Below, one piece after another: positions 36,779 through 45,712 of a DNA stretch of 64,000 nucleotides (position 1 is the stretch's first letter; each line of letters begins with the position of its first letter). Made by a program: the position numbers and the translations under genes. The stretch is taken from the NCBI GenBank assembly GCA_947623465.1, contig CANQGU010000004.1, positions 1 through 64,000 on the forward strand, written 5' to 3'. Source of the DNA: an uncultured Clostridia bacterium. Lineage in GTDB: Bacteria > Bacillota > Clostridia > TANB77 > CAG-508. The notes under the pieces were generated by a model. The model saw only the letters and a list, made by a program, of their open reading frames with translations, made no database searches and was not told the DNA's origin.

Positions 36779-38032
36779 ATGTCGAGTTACATAATAGAAG
36801 GGGGAAAAAAGTTAGTAGGAGAAACTTTTGTCTCAGGTTCAAAAAATGCTTCGCTTCCAATAATGGCAGCAAGTGTATTAAACAAAGGAATAACAAAATT
36901 ATACAATGTGCCAAATATCCATGATACACAAATGATGATAGAAGTATTAAAAAGTTTAGGTTGTAAAGTAAAGAAAAATCAAAATAAGGTAGTAATAGAT
37001 TCAAAAAATATAACCAAATTTGAAATACCAGAAAATTTAATGCATCAAATGCGTTCATCTGTAATATTTGCAGGTGCAATTTTAGGAAGATATAAAAAAG
37101 CAACATTTTCATATCCAGGTGGATGTGACATAGGAGCAAGGCCAATAGATTTACACTTAAAATCATTTGAAAAATTAGGAATAACAGTACATCAAAATTT
37201 TGGAAAAATAATATGTAGTGCAGAAGAAATAATACCAACAGAAATAAATTTAGACTTTCCAAGTGTTGGTGCAACAGAAAATATTATGCTTGCATCTGTT
37301 TTAGGAAAAGGAACAACAACAATAATAAATGCAGCAATGGAACCAGAAATAGTAGACTTGCAAAATTTCTTAAATAGGATGGGAGCAAAAATAGAAGGTG
37401 CAGGAAGTAATGTTATAAAAATAAAAGGAGTGACAAACTTAAAAGATGTAAGTTATAACATAATGCCAGACAGAATAGAAGCAGGTACATTATTATGTGG
37501 AGCAGCAATTACAGGAGGAGAGATAACTTTAAAAAAAGCAAATGTAGATCATATAGCACCATTATTAGAAAAGCTAACAGAAGCGGGATGTAAAATACAA
37601 ATAAAATCAGAAGAAGTAAAATTAAAAGCACCTAAAAGACTAAAAGCAATAAATATAAGAACAATGCCATATCCAGGATTTCCAACAGATATGCAAGCAA
37701 TAATGGCGGCCTGTTTATGCACAGCATCAGGAACATCAGTAATAGTAGAAAATATATTTGAAAATAGATTTAAATATACAGGAGAACTTTCAAAAATGGG
37801 AGCTAAAATAAATATAGAAGGAAAAACTGCAATTATAAAAGGAACAAGAAAACTATATGGCAGCAAAGTAAAGTCAACAGATTTAAGAGGAGGAGCAAGT
37901 TTAGTTTTAGCAGGATTAACAGCTAAAGGAACAACAAAAGTAGACAATATAGAATATATTTTAAGAGGTTATGAAAAATTAGAAGAAAAATTAAATAATT
38001 TAGGAGCAGAAATTTATATGATAAAAGAGTGA
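36779..38032 (+). CDS. murA: UDP-N-acetylglucosamine 1-carboxyvinyltransferase
   Basis: MurA catalyses the first committed step of peptidoglycan synthesis, moving enolpyruvyl from PEP to UDP-GlcNAc. This 417-residue copy has Lys22 in SGSKNAS and the fosfomycin-target cysteine at about residue 116 in PGGCDIGARPIDLHL. The T-D-M-Q-A segment and the late RGGASLVLAGL motif are typical. The AAAGGAAAG site precedes the ATG, and a strong terminator follows. Confidence 0.96.
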   Translation: MSSYIIEGGKKLVGETFVSGSKNASLPIMAASVLNKGITKLYNVPNIHDTQMMIEVLKSLGCKVKKNQNKVVIDSKNITKFEIPENLMHQMRSSVIFAGAILGRYKKATFSYPGGCDIGARPIDLHLKSFEKLGITVHQNFGKIICSAEEIIPTEINLDFPSVGATENIMLASVLGKGTTTIINAAMEPEIVDLQNFLNRMGAKIEGAGSNVIKIKGVTNLKDVSYNIMPDRIEAGTLLCGAAITGGEITLKKANVDHIAPLLEKLTEAGCKIQIKSEEVKLKAPKRLKAINIRTMPYPGFPTDMQAIMAACLCTASGTSVIVENIFENRFKYTGELSKMGAKINIEGKTAIIKGTRKLYGSKVKSTDLRGGASLVLAGLTAKGTTKVDNIEYILRGYEKLEEKLNNLGAEIYMIKE

Positions 38033-38042
38033 TGCTTTTGGG

Positions 38043-38074
38043 GACGGAGAAAAAAATAACTCCGTCTTTTTTTT
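38043..38074 (+). terminator. Terminator of murA
   Basis: GACGGAG (38043-38049) pairs with CTCCGTC (38060-38066), followed by eight T. Confidence 0.93.
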
Positions 38075-38106
38075 ATCTCAAAAAAATCGCTTTGTCTTTT
38101 TTAGTA

Positions 38107-38134
38107 TTGACAATTAAAAAAATCATTATATAAT
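38107..38134 (+). promoter_or_regulatory. Promoter of cmk-plsC
   Basis: TTGACA (38107-38112), 16 bp, TATAAT (38129-38134), with about 130 bp of leader before cmk. Confidence 0.75.
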
Positions 38135-38267
38135 AATAAAAGGCTCGCTTTTTATTCATAAAGGTAAAGTAAAAAAATAGAATTAATTAATTTTTGAGTA
38201 AAGAAAAGTGTAAAGAATTTTAAATGATTCAAATTAATTTGAGCTAAAAGAGAGGAAGAAAATAAAA

Positions 38268-38945
38268 ATGGGATTTGTAGTAGCAGTTGATGGACCTGCA
38301 GGAAGCGGAAAAGGGACAGTAACAAAATTAATTGCAGAAAGATTAAATTTAATATCAATAGATACAGGAGCAATGTATAGATGTGTTGCATTAGACTGTT
38401 TAAATAAAAATATTAGTAGTTCAGATTTAGAAGGAATTGCAAATGTTTTGAAAGATATAAAAATAGAATTAAAAAAAGAAAATGGAATTCAAAAAGTATA
38501 TTTAAACAATAACGATGTAACAGAAGAAATCAGAACAGCAAAGGTTGACAATGTAGTTGCAGTATTTGCAGCCATAAAAATAATAAGAGATAAAATTACT
38601 CCAATTCAAAAAGAAATGGGAAAGACTAAAAATATAATAATGGAAGGTAGAGACATTGGAACAGTTGTATTTCCAAATGCTGATGTAAAAATCTTTTTAG
38701 ACTGTTCTTTAGAGGAAAGAGCAAAAAGAAGATATAAACAAAATTTAGAAAAAGGAATTGAAACACCATACGAAGAAGTGCTAGAATCTATAATAAAAAG
38801 GCATAAATTAGAAACTGAAAGAGATATTTCACCACTTGTGCAAGCTGAAGATGCAATTTATGTAGATTCAAGTAATTTAAGTATAGAAGAAGTTACAAAC
38901 AAAATAATAGAAATAATAAAAGAAAAACGGAGGGTGTTAAATTGA
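38268..38945 (+). CDS. cmk: Cytidylate kinase
   Basis: Cmk phosphorylates CMP and dCMP. This 225-residue copy has the P-loop GPAGSGKGT at about residues 9-17, DTGAMYR, and GRDIGTVVFPNADVK in the usual places. An in-frame CGG occurs five codons before its end (38928-38930). Read normally the protein ends KEKRRVLN; with the C skipped it ends KEKGGC at TAA 38938-38940. Both are possible, and this CGG also lies in the ribosome site of the next gene. The cmk-plsC pairing is common in Clostridia. Confidence 0.95.
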   Translation: MGFVVAVDGPAGSGKGTVTKLIAERLNLISIDTGAMYRCVALDCLNKNISSSDLEGIANVLKDIKIELKKENGIQKVYLNNNDVTEEIRTAKVDNVVAVFAAIKIIRDKITPIQKEMGKTKNIIMEGRDIGTVVFPNADVKIFLDCSLEERAKRRYKQNLEKGIETPYEEVLESIIKRHKLETERDISPLVQAEDAIYVDSSNLSIEEVTNKIIEIIKEKRRVLN

Positions 38946-39544
38946 AAAACATTTTATGCAAAATTTTAAGATGGATAGTAAGATCTGTAATATTTATATA
39001 TTGTAAGATAGTATATAGATTAAAAATAGAAGGAACAGAAAATATTCCAAAAACAGGAGGATTAATATTTTGTGGAAACCACACAACAATGCTCGATCCA
39101 CCATTAATAGTAATAACTTGTAAAAGAGATGATACAAGATTTATTGCAAAAGAAGAACTTGCGAAAAATCCATTTATGGCACTACTTGGAAAAATATTTA
39201 ATGTAATATTAGTAAAAAGAAACGAAAAAGACTTAGGACCAATGAAAGATGCACTAAAAACATTAAAACAAAATAAATGTATAGCTCTATTTCCAGAAGG
39301 AACAAGAAATGGACTAAAAAAAGGTATAAAACCAAAAACAGGTGTTGCATATTTTGCTTTAAATACTAATGCAACAGTAATTCCAGTAGGAATAACAGGG
39401 GGACAAAAGCTATTTCAAAAAGCAATTATTACATATGGAAAACCTATGAACTTAGAAGAATACAAGAAAAATAAAAAAGATAAAGAAACTGCTGAAATAG
39501 TAACAAATAAAATTATGGAAAATATTATGAGTTTAGTAAAATAG
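38942..39544 (+). CDS. plsC: 1-acyl-sn-glycerol-3-phosphate acyltransferase
   Basis: PlsC makes phosphatidate for membrane lipids. This 200-residue copy starts at TTG 38942, seven bases after GGAGGG, overlapping the end of cmk. It has a membrane-associated N-terminal helix at about residues 10-25, catalytic NHTTMLD (H-x4-D) at about 47-53, and FPEGTR at about 117-122. It is a canonical family member, unlike the two divergent acyltransferases at 20.5-22.1 kb. Confidence 0.94.
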   Translation: MKNILCKILRWIVRSVIFIYCKIVYRLKIEGTENIPKTGGLIFCGNHTTMLDPPLIVITCKRDDTRFIAKEELAKNPFMALLGKIFNVILVKRNEKDLGPMKDALKTLKQNKCIALFPEGTRNGLKKGIKPKTGVAYFALNTNATVIPVGITGGQKLFQKAIITYGKPMNLEEYKKNKKDKETAEIVTNKIMENIMSLVK

Positions 39545-39570
39545 ACTAGAGGCCAAAATCTAGTTTTTTA
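39545..39570 (+). terminator. Terminator of cmk-plsC
   Basis: ACTAGA (39545-39550) pairs with TCTAGT (39559-39564), followed by TTTTT. The stem begins at the plsC stop. Confidence 0.8.
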
Positions 39571-39589
39571 TACTCTTGGCTTAGTTGAT

Positions 39590-39620
39590 TTAAAAATAAA
39601 AAAGAGAGGATAATCCTCTC
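39590..39620 (-). terminator. Terminator of the small minus-strand gene
   Basis: GAGAGGAT (39604-39611) pairs with ATCCTCTC (39613-39620). On the minus strand it is followed by TTTTTATTTTT. It ends the gene at 39647-39835. Confidence 0.85.
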
Positions 39621-39646
39621 CCTTCCCTCTTTTTCTAAAAGATGAT

Positions 39647-39835
39647 TTAGGATTCGCTTCCTCTAGCGACTCTCTTTAATTTGTCTGTCCACTCATCTGG
39701 TTCAAACTGTTCATCGATATCGCGAGAAAATTCTGCAACTGAATGTCTACGCTCATCTCCGGTTGTTCCCCAAAGAGCCATAGCTCTCTCATAGTACTCA
39801 CTATAATCCCAAGAATCCATTTTTTTTCTAGACAT
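39647..39835 (-). CDS. Small acidic hypothetical protein
   Basis: This is a 62-residue protein that I do not recognise. It has its own minus-strand promoter, a perfect AAGGAGG site 5-6 bases before the ATG, and a terminator, so it is a real transcription unit. The sequence is rich in Asp, Glu, Trp and Tyr in its first half (DSWDYSEYYERAMALWG) and ends with a basic KLKRVARGS stretch. There is no signal peptide or membrane helix. Codon use is closer to GC-neutral than that of its neighbours. Confidence 0.75.
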   Translation of the reverse strand: MSRKKMDSWDYSEYYERAMALWGTTGDERRHSVAEFSRDIDEQFEPDEWTDKLKRVARGSES

Positions 39836-39915
39836 ATTATTCCTCCTTAAACTTAAATTATTAAAAAGTTACGAAAAAGAGGGGGTTCTGCGATATCACA
39901 ATTGGTATCGTCAAA

Positions 39916-39944
39916 ATTGTATCATAATTATGTAAATTTGTCAA
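39916..39944 (-). promoter_or_regulatory. Minus-strand promoter of the small gene
   Basis: On the minus strand, TTGACA (39944-39939), 17 bp, TACAAT (39921-39916). Confidence 0.8.
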
Positions 39945-39973
39945 TTAAATACACTATTAAAATTTGTTACAAA

Positions 39974-40002
39974 TTGACAAAAAAATACAAATATAGTATA
40001 AT
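39974..40002 (+). promoter_or_regulatory. Promoter of typA
   Basis: TTGACA (39974-39979), 17 bp, TATAAT (39997-40002): a perfect consensus, 78 bp before typA and divergent from the preceding promoter. Confidence 0.9.
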
Positions 40003-40080
40003 AACAAAGTTAGTAAATAGGAAGAAATGTAAATTCAAGGAAAAAGACCTTGAGGCAAAAAGAGAAAGGAAGAATAAAAA

Positions 40081-41902
40081 ATGAACAACCAAAAAATAAG
40101 AAACATAGCAATAATAGCACACGTAGACCATGGAAAAACAACACTAGTAGATAGTTTATTAAGACAAAGCCATGTATTTAGAGAAAACGAACAAGTAGAA
40201 GAAAGAGTTATGGACTCAAACGATTTAGAAAAAGAAAGAGGAATAACAATATTATCAAAAAATACATCAGTAATGTATAAAGACATAAAAATAAATATAG
40301 TAGACACACCAGGACATGCAGACTTTGGTGGAGAAGTAGAAAGAGTACTAAAAACAGTTGATGGAGTACTTTTATTAGTTGATGCCTTTGAAGGGGCAAT
40401 GCCACAAACAAGAGAAGTCTTGAAAAAAGCATTAGCATTAAATTTAAAACCAATAGTTGTAATAAATAAAATAGATAGACCAGGAAGCAACCCAGAAAAA
40501 GTTGTAGACCAAGTAATAGAATTATTTATAGAATTAGATGCAACAGATGAACAGTTAGAATTCCCTGTTGTATATACATCAGCAAAAAATGGTACATCAA
40601 AAATAAATCTATCAGATGAAGATAGTGATATGACACCACTTTTTGAAACAATGATAAATTCTATAGAAGCACCAAACTGTGAAGAAGATGGACCTGCTCA
40701 AATGCTAGTTTCAAACATAGATTATGATGATTATGTTGGAAGAATAGGAGTAGGAAGAGTAGAACGTGGAAAATTTAAAGTTGGAATGACAGTTAGTGTA
40801 TGTAAATCAGACGATACTATTTCACAAGGAAAAATAGCAAAACTATACACACATGTTGGACTAAAAAAAGTAGAAGTAGAAGAAGTAACAGCAGGAGATA
40901 TTATAGAATTTGCAGGAATATCAGAAATAAGTATAGGAGAAACAGTATGTGACCCTGAACATATAGAAAAAATTCCATTTGTAAACATAGATGAGCCAAC
41001 AGTTACAATGACATTTAGTGTAAACAATGGACCATTTGCAGGTAGAGAAGGAGAATTTGTAACATCAAGACACATTAGAGATAGACTATTTAAAGAACTA
41101 GAAAGAAATGTATCACTTCGTGTAAAAGAAGGAGAAACTCCAGATTCTTTTGAAGTATCAGGAAGGGGAGAACTTCATTTATCTGTATTAATAGAAACAA
41201 TGAGAAGGGAAGGATTTGAGCTTTTAGTATCTCGTCCAAAAGTTATTATAAAAGAAATTGATGGTGTAAAATGTGAGCCTATAGAAACATTAGTTGTAAA
41301 TGTACCAGACGATTCTTGTGGAACGGTTATAGAAAAACTTGGAAGAAGAAAAGCTGAAATGGTAAATATGGAACCGGCTGAAGACCGGTCATACAAAAAT
41401 AGAATTTAATATTCCTGCAAGAGGTTTAATAGGATACAGAACAGAATTTTTAACAGACACAAAAGGTGAAGGAACAATGGCAAGTATGTTTAAAGGCTAT
41501 GAACCATTTAAAGGAGAAGTAGTTGCTAGAGTTCGTGGAACAATAGTAGCATTTGAAGCAGGAAAATCTATAACATATGGATTATTTAATGCACAAGAAA
41601 AAGGAGACTTATTTATAGGTCCAGGTGTAGAAGTATATGAAGGAATGATAGTAGGTTTAAATTCAAGAGGAGAAGATTTAGCTGTAAATGTATGTAAAGA
41701 AAAACATTTAACAAATACAAGAGCATCAGGTTCAGATGAAGCACTACATTTAGTTCCACCAATCCAAATGAGCTTAGAAAAAGCAATAGAATTTATACAA
41801 GATGATGAACTAGTTGAAGTTACACCAAAATCAATAAGATTAAGAAAGAAAATATTAAATAACAAAGAAAGAGAAAGAGCAGCAAGAAATAACAATAAAT
41901 AA
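40081..41902 (+). CDS. typA: Ribosome-associated GTPase TypA/BipA, read with a +1 shift
   Basis: TypA is an EF-G-like GTPase acting in ribosome assembly and stress. G1 AHVDHGKTT is at about residues 13-21, DTPGHADF and NKIDRP follow, and domains III-V are complete. The zero frame breaks at an in-frame CGG (41386-41388), where A-E-D is followed by R-S-Y-K-N-R-I and a stop. Skipping the C gives A-E-D-G-H-T-K-I-E-F-N-I-P-A-R-G-L-I-G-Y-R, the conserved family sequence, and continues to a normal C-terminus at 41902, 606 residues in all. There is no homopolymer at the site. Confidence 0.93.
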
Positions 41903-41932
41903 ATGGTATTCAAATAAGGAAGATAGTAGATA

Positions 41933-42616
41933 ATGAATAAAGAAAAATTAGAGCAAATAAAACAAAAAGCATTAGAAGACAAAATTCCAATAATAATGGA
42001 TGATACACTGCAAGAAATAGAAAAAACATTAAAAAAATGTCCACCTAAAAATATATTGGAAATTGGGACAGCTGTTGGATATTCTGCAATATGTTTTACA
42101 AATTTTTTAGATGAAAAGGGAAAAATAGATACTATAGAAAGAGATGTAGAAAGAGTAGAGACTGCAAAACAAAATATAAAAGAAATGGAGCTAGAAGACA
42201 AAATAAACATATATGTTGGAGATGCAGTAGAAATATTACCAACTTTAAATAAAAAATACGATATGGTTTTTATTGATGCTGCAAAAGGAAAATATCCATT
42301 TTTCTTAAAAGAAGCTTTAAGAATGTTATCCGCAGAAGGTACAATATTTGCGGATAATATTTTATACAAAGGATATGTAATGAGTGATTATAACAAACAT
42401 AAACAACGTACAGCAGTTAGAAATTTAAGAGAATATATAGCAGAGGTTACTCAAAATCCTAATTTAGAAACTGAAATTTTAGAAGTAGGTGATGGTCTCG
42501 CTATAACGAAATTTGCGGTCAATGGGAAACGGTCATTTGGGACGTCCTTTTTTGACACGCTCTATAAATATATTAAATTAATAAAAAAGTGTGTCAAAAA
42601 AGGACGTCCCAAATGA
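41933..42616 (+). CDS. Class I SAM-dependent O-methyltransferase with element-derived C-terminus
   Basis: This is a YrrM-type O-methyltransferase. The SAM motif I is I-L-E-I-G-T-A-V-G-Y-S near residues 41-51, and the metal and substrate region is FIDAAKGKY at about 112-120 with ADNIL further on. The enzyme should end near G-D-G-L-A-I-T-K. In this copy a 118-bp palindromic element starts three codons later and supplies the last 33 or so residues, including an in-frame CGG. The catalytic domain is intact, so the protein may still work with an altered tail. It lies 30 bp after typA and before the U32 gene. Confidence 0.85.
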   Translation: MNKEKLEQIKQKALEDKIPIIMDDTLQEIEKTLKKCPPKNILEIGTAVGYSAICFTNFLDEKGKIDTIERDVERVETAKQNIKEMELEDKINIYVGDAVEILPTLNKKYDMVFIDAAKGKYPFFLKEALRMLSAEGTIFADNILYKGYVMSDYNKHKQRTAVRNLREYIAEVTQNPNLETEILEVGDGLAITKFAVNGKRSFGTSFFDTLYKYIKLIKKCVKKGRPK

Positions 42617-42633
42617 CCGTTTCCTATTGACCG
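42516..42633. repeat. Palindromic element with 43-bp inverted repeats
   Basis: The left arm (42516-42558) and right arm (42591-42633) are inverted copies with one mismatch, around a 32-bp A/T-rich centre. The arms contain GGTCATTTGGGACGTCC and TTTTTTGACAC. No ORF of its own. It is a miniature inverted-repeat element inserted over the end of the methyltransferase gene. Confidence 0.85.
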
Positions 42634-42657
42634 TATTACTAAAAAGAGAGGTGTAAT

Positions 42658-43891
42658 ATGAAAAAACCGGAATTACTTGCACCAGCAGGGTCTTTTGAAA
42701 AAGCAAAAATAGCATTTCTATATGGAGCAGATGCAGTATACTTAGGAACTGCAAGTTTATCTTTAAGGTCAAGAGCAGCCATTGATGATGAAGATTTATT
42801 TAAAACAATAGAATATGCACATACACTTGGAAAAAAAGTATATGTAGCAATGAATATTTATGCATGGGATACAGACTATGCAGAAATACATTCAATGTGT
42901 AAAAAATTAAATGAAATTAAGCCAGATGGAATTATAGCTTCAGATCCGGGAGTTATTTCTTCAGTCTTAAAATATGCACCAGACATTCCGGTAAACATTA
43001 GCACACAAAGTAATCTTGTAAGTTTAGAAGCTTGTAAGTTTTGGTATGAGCAAGGTGCAAAAAGAATGATTTTAGCAAGAGAATTAGACAAAAATCAACT
43101 AAAATACATAATGGAAAACAAACCAAAAGATATGGAAATAGAAATATTTATTCATGGTGCAATATGTTTTGCATATTCAGGAAGATGCTTTTTAAGTGAT
43201 TTTTTATGTGGTAGAAGTGCAAACTATGGAAGTTGTGCTCAAAGTTGCAGATGGTCTTATAATGTATATTTAGAAGAAAAAAATAATCCGGGAAATCTAA
43301 TGCCTGTTGAAATTGATGAGCATGGTACAAGCATTTTATCTTCTAAAGATTTATGCTTAATAAACGAACTTCCTGAAATTATTGACTTAGGGGTAGATAG
43401 TTTAAAAATAGAGGGAAGACTAAAAACAGAATATTACATAGCAAGCATTGTAAGTGTTTACAGAGCAGCAATAGACGACTATTTAGCAAATCCAACTGAG
43501 TATAATCCAGAAAAATACATGAAAGAAATTGAAAAAATAAAGACAAGAGGACTTACAACATTTTATTTTAACAGTAGAGAAAATAAAGATATTCAAGAAT
43601 ATGAAGGAAAGCAATACAATGCAAATTATGAATTTGGTGGAAAAGTTGTAAAATATGAAGAAGAAAAATCTACAATAGAAATAAGAAACAAATTATCTAT
43701 TGGAGATGAATTAGAAATACTTATTCCAAATAAGTTAGAACCTGTTAAATTTACAATAGACAACTTGTGGGATGTGGAAACAGACGAAAAAATAGACACC
43801 GTAAACCCACGGAAAGCAAGGCCAACAAGTAAAAATAAAATTACCAATAAAAGTAGAAGAAAATTGGATTTTAAGAAGAAAAAAAAATTAA
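42658..43891 (+). CDS. U32-family peptidase / tRNA-hydroxylation protein, read with a +1 shift
   Basis: Family members (YrrO/TrhP-like) are annotated as peptidases and act in tRNA or rRNA hydroxylation. This copy starts K-K-P-E-L-L-A-P-A-G-S and has the U32 signature E-I-F-I-H-G-A-I-C-F-A-Y-S-G-R-C-F near residues 161-177, with further cysteines in G-S-C-A-Q-S-C-R. At 43810-43812 an in-frame CGG is followed by a basic, non-family tail. Skipping the C gives N-P-G-K-Q-G-Q-Q-V-K-I-K-L-P then W-I-L-R-R-K-K-N and a stop at 43891, the family C-terminus. The total is 410 residues. Confidence 0.9.
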
Positions 43892-43962
43892 AAACATCAT
43901 AATTTCACTATTTTTAGTAGGCTTAAATTATAAAGTTTATAGTTATAAGGAGGAATTAGAAG

Positions 43963-44556
43963 ATGTATAATGAAAAATTAGAACCAATACTAGAAGATTT
44001 AGAAAACAAAGAAATAGAAATTGCAGGTGGAAGTGTTGTTGGCATGGTGCTTTCAGAATTAAATTCACTTATAAAATATATATGTAATTTAACAATAGGA
44101 AAGAAAAAATATGCAGATGTTGAAGAAGAAGTTATAAAAATAAAAGAAGAAGCAGAAAATTTAAAAAAAGAAGTTCTTCAAATAATAGACAAAGACAAAG
44201 AGGTATTAGAAGAAATTTTAAGCAGCTATAAAATAAGAAAAGAAGAACCTCTAAAATATCAAGAAGCAAATAAACAAGCTGTAGAATTTTGTATGAAAGT
44301 TACGGAAAAAGCATTAGAAACTTTAAAGCTTACAAACAAAATAAGTAAAATTGGAAACCAAATGTTATCTAGTGATTTTAAAATATGTAGCTACTATGGT
44401 ATGGCATCTGTTGAAGCAAGTATTGTAAATGTAAAAATTAATTTAGAATCTATACAAGATGAACAGTACAAATTTGAAACAAAATTAAAATATTTAAAAA
44501 TGCATAGTGATGCAGAACTTATAAAACTTGAAATTTTAAAAGGTTATGTTGTTTAA
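43963..44556 (+). CDS. Cyclodeaminase/cyclohydrolase (FchA-like) family protein
   Basis: This 197-residue helical protein has the FTCD_C-type features. A G-G-S-V-V-G-M segment lies at about residues 22-28, and N-L-T-I-G-K-K-K-Y at about 45-53, where formiminotetrahydrofolate cyclodeaminases and methenyl-THF cyclohydrolases bind folate. The usual A-P-G-G-G-S start is shortened to A-G-G-S. Its neighbour folD supports a one-carbon role. AAGGAGG precedes the ATG. Confidence 0.8.
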   Translation: MYNEKLEPILEDLENKEIEIAGGSVVGMVLSELNSLIKYICNLTIGKKKYADVEEEVIKIKEEAENLKKEVLQIIDKDKEVLEEILSSYKIRKEEPLKYQEANKQAVEFCMKVTEKALETLKLTNKISKIGNQMLSSDFKICSYYGMASVEASIVNVKINLESIQDEQYKFETKLKYLKMHSDAELIKLEILKGYVV

Positions 44557-44610
44557 TATAAAATAAATCTAAGTTTAATTTTATATAAATATGTTAATTT
44601 AAATTTATAA

Positions 44611-44650
44611 AAGGAGGATTATGTTAGAATAACCTAACATATAAAGCCAA
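44611..44650 (+). promoter_or_regulatory. folD translation start region with hairpin and mini-ORF
   Basis: AAGGAGG (44611-44617) is followed by a four-codon ORF (ATG-TTA-GAA-TAA, 44621-44632) and a hairpin ATGTTAG (44621-44627)/CTAACAT (44634-44640). The folD ATG is at 44651, 33 bases after the ribosome site but only 13 if the hairpin is looped out. The stop of the mini-ORF is inside the hairpin loop. Confidence 0.65.
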
Positions 44651-45472
44651 ATGGAATTATTATTAGAGGGAAAACCAGTTGCAGAAAACATAAAAAAAGA
44701 CTTTGAAGAAAAAATAGAAAATTTAAAACAAAAAAACAAAATACCATATATAGCAGTATTGGGAATAGCAGGAGACGAAGCAAGCTTAACATATATAAAA
44801 AAAATAGAAAAAAATTGTACAAAATATGGAATAAAGTTTTTGCTAAAACTTGCATCTTCAGAAGAAGAATTTATAAAAAATTTTAATGAAATAAAAGAAA
44901 ACAAAGAAATTACGGGAATAATGTTTCAAGAGCCCTTGCCAAAAAAAATATCAAGCTTAATAAACGAAATACCACCAGAAAAAGACATAGAAGGTGTAAG
45001 CATAAACAATATGGGAAAATTATTTTTAGGAAATACTAACATTAATATTCCATGTACAAGTAAGGCAGTAATAGAAATATTAGAATACTATAAAATTGAC
45101 CTAACAGGAAAAAATGTAGTAATTGTAGGAAGAAGCAACATTGTAGGAAAACCACTTATTCCACAATTTTTAAACAAAAATGCAACAGTTACAGTATGTC
45201 ACTCAAAAACAAAAAACATAGAAGAAATATTAAAAAATGCAGATATAATTGTAATGGCAATAGGAAAAGCAAAATTCTTAAAAAAGAATATGATAAAAGA
45301 AAATGCAATATTAATAGATGTAGGCATAAATTTTGAAGACGGAAAAATGGTTGGAGATATTGACTTTGAAGATGTAAAAGACAAAGCGTATGCAATAACT
45401 CCGGTACCAGGCGGAATAGGAGTTGTTACAAACAGTTTGCTTATAGATAATATAATTAAGTCAGTAAAATAA
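44651..45472 (+). CDS. folD: Methylene-THF dehydrogenase/cyclohydrolase
   Basis: FolD interconverts methylene-, methenyl- and formyl-tetrahydrofolate. This 273-residue copy starts M-E-L-L-L-E-G-K-P-V-A-E-N-I and has Y-I-K-K-I-E-K with the catalytic Lys near residue 55. The Q-E-P-L-P-K segment and the NADP-binding VVIVGRSNIVGKP at about residues 156-168 follow, then P-V-P-G-G-I-G-V-V-T near the end. It follows the cyclodeaminase-like gene after 94 bp and is the last gene before a strong terminator. Confidence 0.95.
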   Translation: MELLLEGKPVAENIKKDFEEKIENLKQKNKIPYIAVLGIAGDEASLTYIKKIEKNCTKYGIKFLLKLASSEEEFIKNFNEIKENKEITGIMFQEPLPKKISSLINEIPPEKDIEGVSINNMGKLFLGNTNINIPCTSKAVIEILEYYKIDLTGKNVVIVGRSNIVGKPLIPQFLNKNATVTVCHSKTKNIEEILKNADIIVMAIGKAKFLKKNMIKENAILIDVGINFEDGKMVGDIDFEDVKDKAYAITPVPGGIGVVTNSLLIDNIIKSVK

Positions 45473-45493
45473 ATTATAATAAAAAATACTTTA

Positions 45494-45530
45494 AATAAGA
45501 TCATTATTTTTTATGATCTTATTATTTTTT
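45494..45530 (+). terminator. Terminator of folD
   Basis: AATAAGATCAT (45494-45504) pairs with ATGATCTTATT (45513-45523) and is followed by ATTTTTT. Confidence 0.92.
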
Positions 45531-45606
45531 AAAAAATTCCGAAAAGCATATTGAAATCATAATTTGTAGACGAATTTAAATTATTTAAAAATATTCAAAA
45601 TTTTTA

Positions 45607-45635
45607 TTGACATTTAATCTAATTTGGGATAAAAT
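45607..45635 (+). promoter_or_regulatory. Promoter of the sortase-cohesin operon
   Basis: TTGACA (45607-45612), 17 bp, TAAAAT (45630-45635), about 130 bp before the sortase start. Confidence 0.75.
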
Positions 45636-45712
45636 ACAGAAAAGATAATCTTAAAAGGATTATTCTTAAAAAGGAATTGTTCTAGAAAAAAGCTGTATTT
45701 ATATTGAAACAA

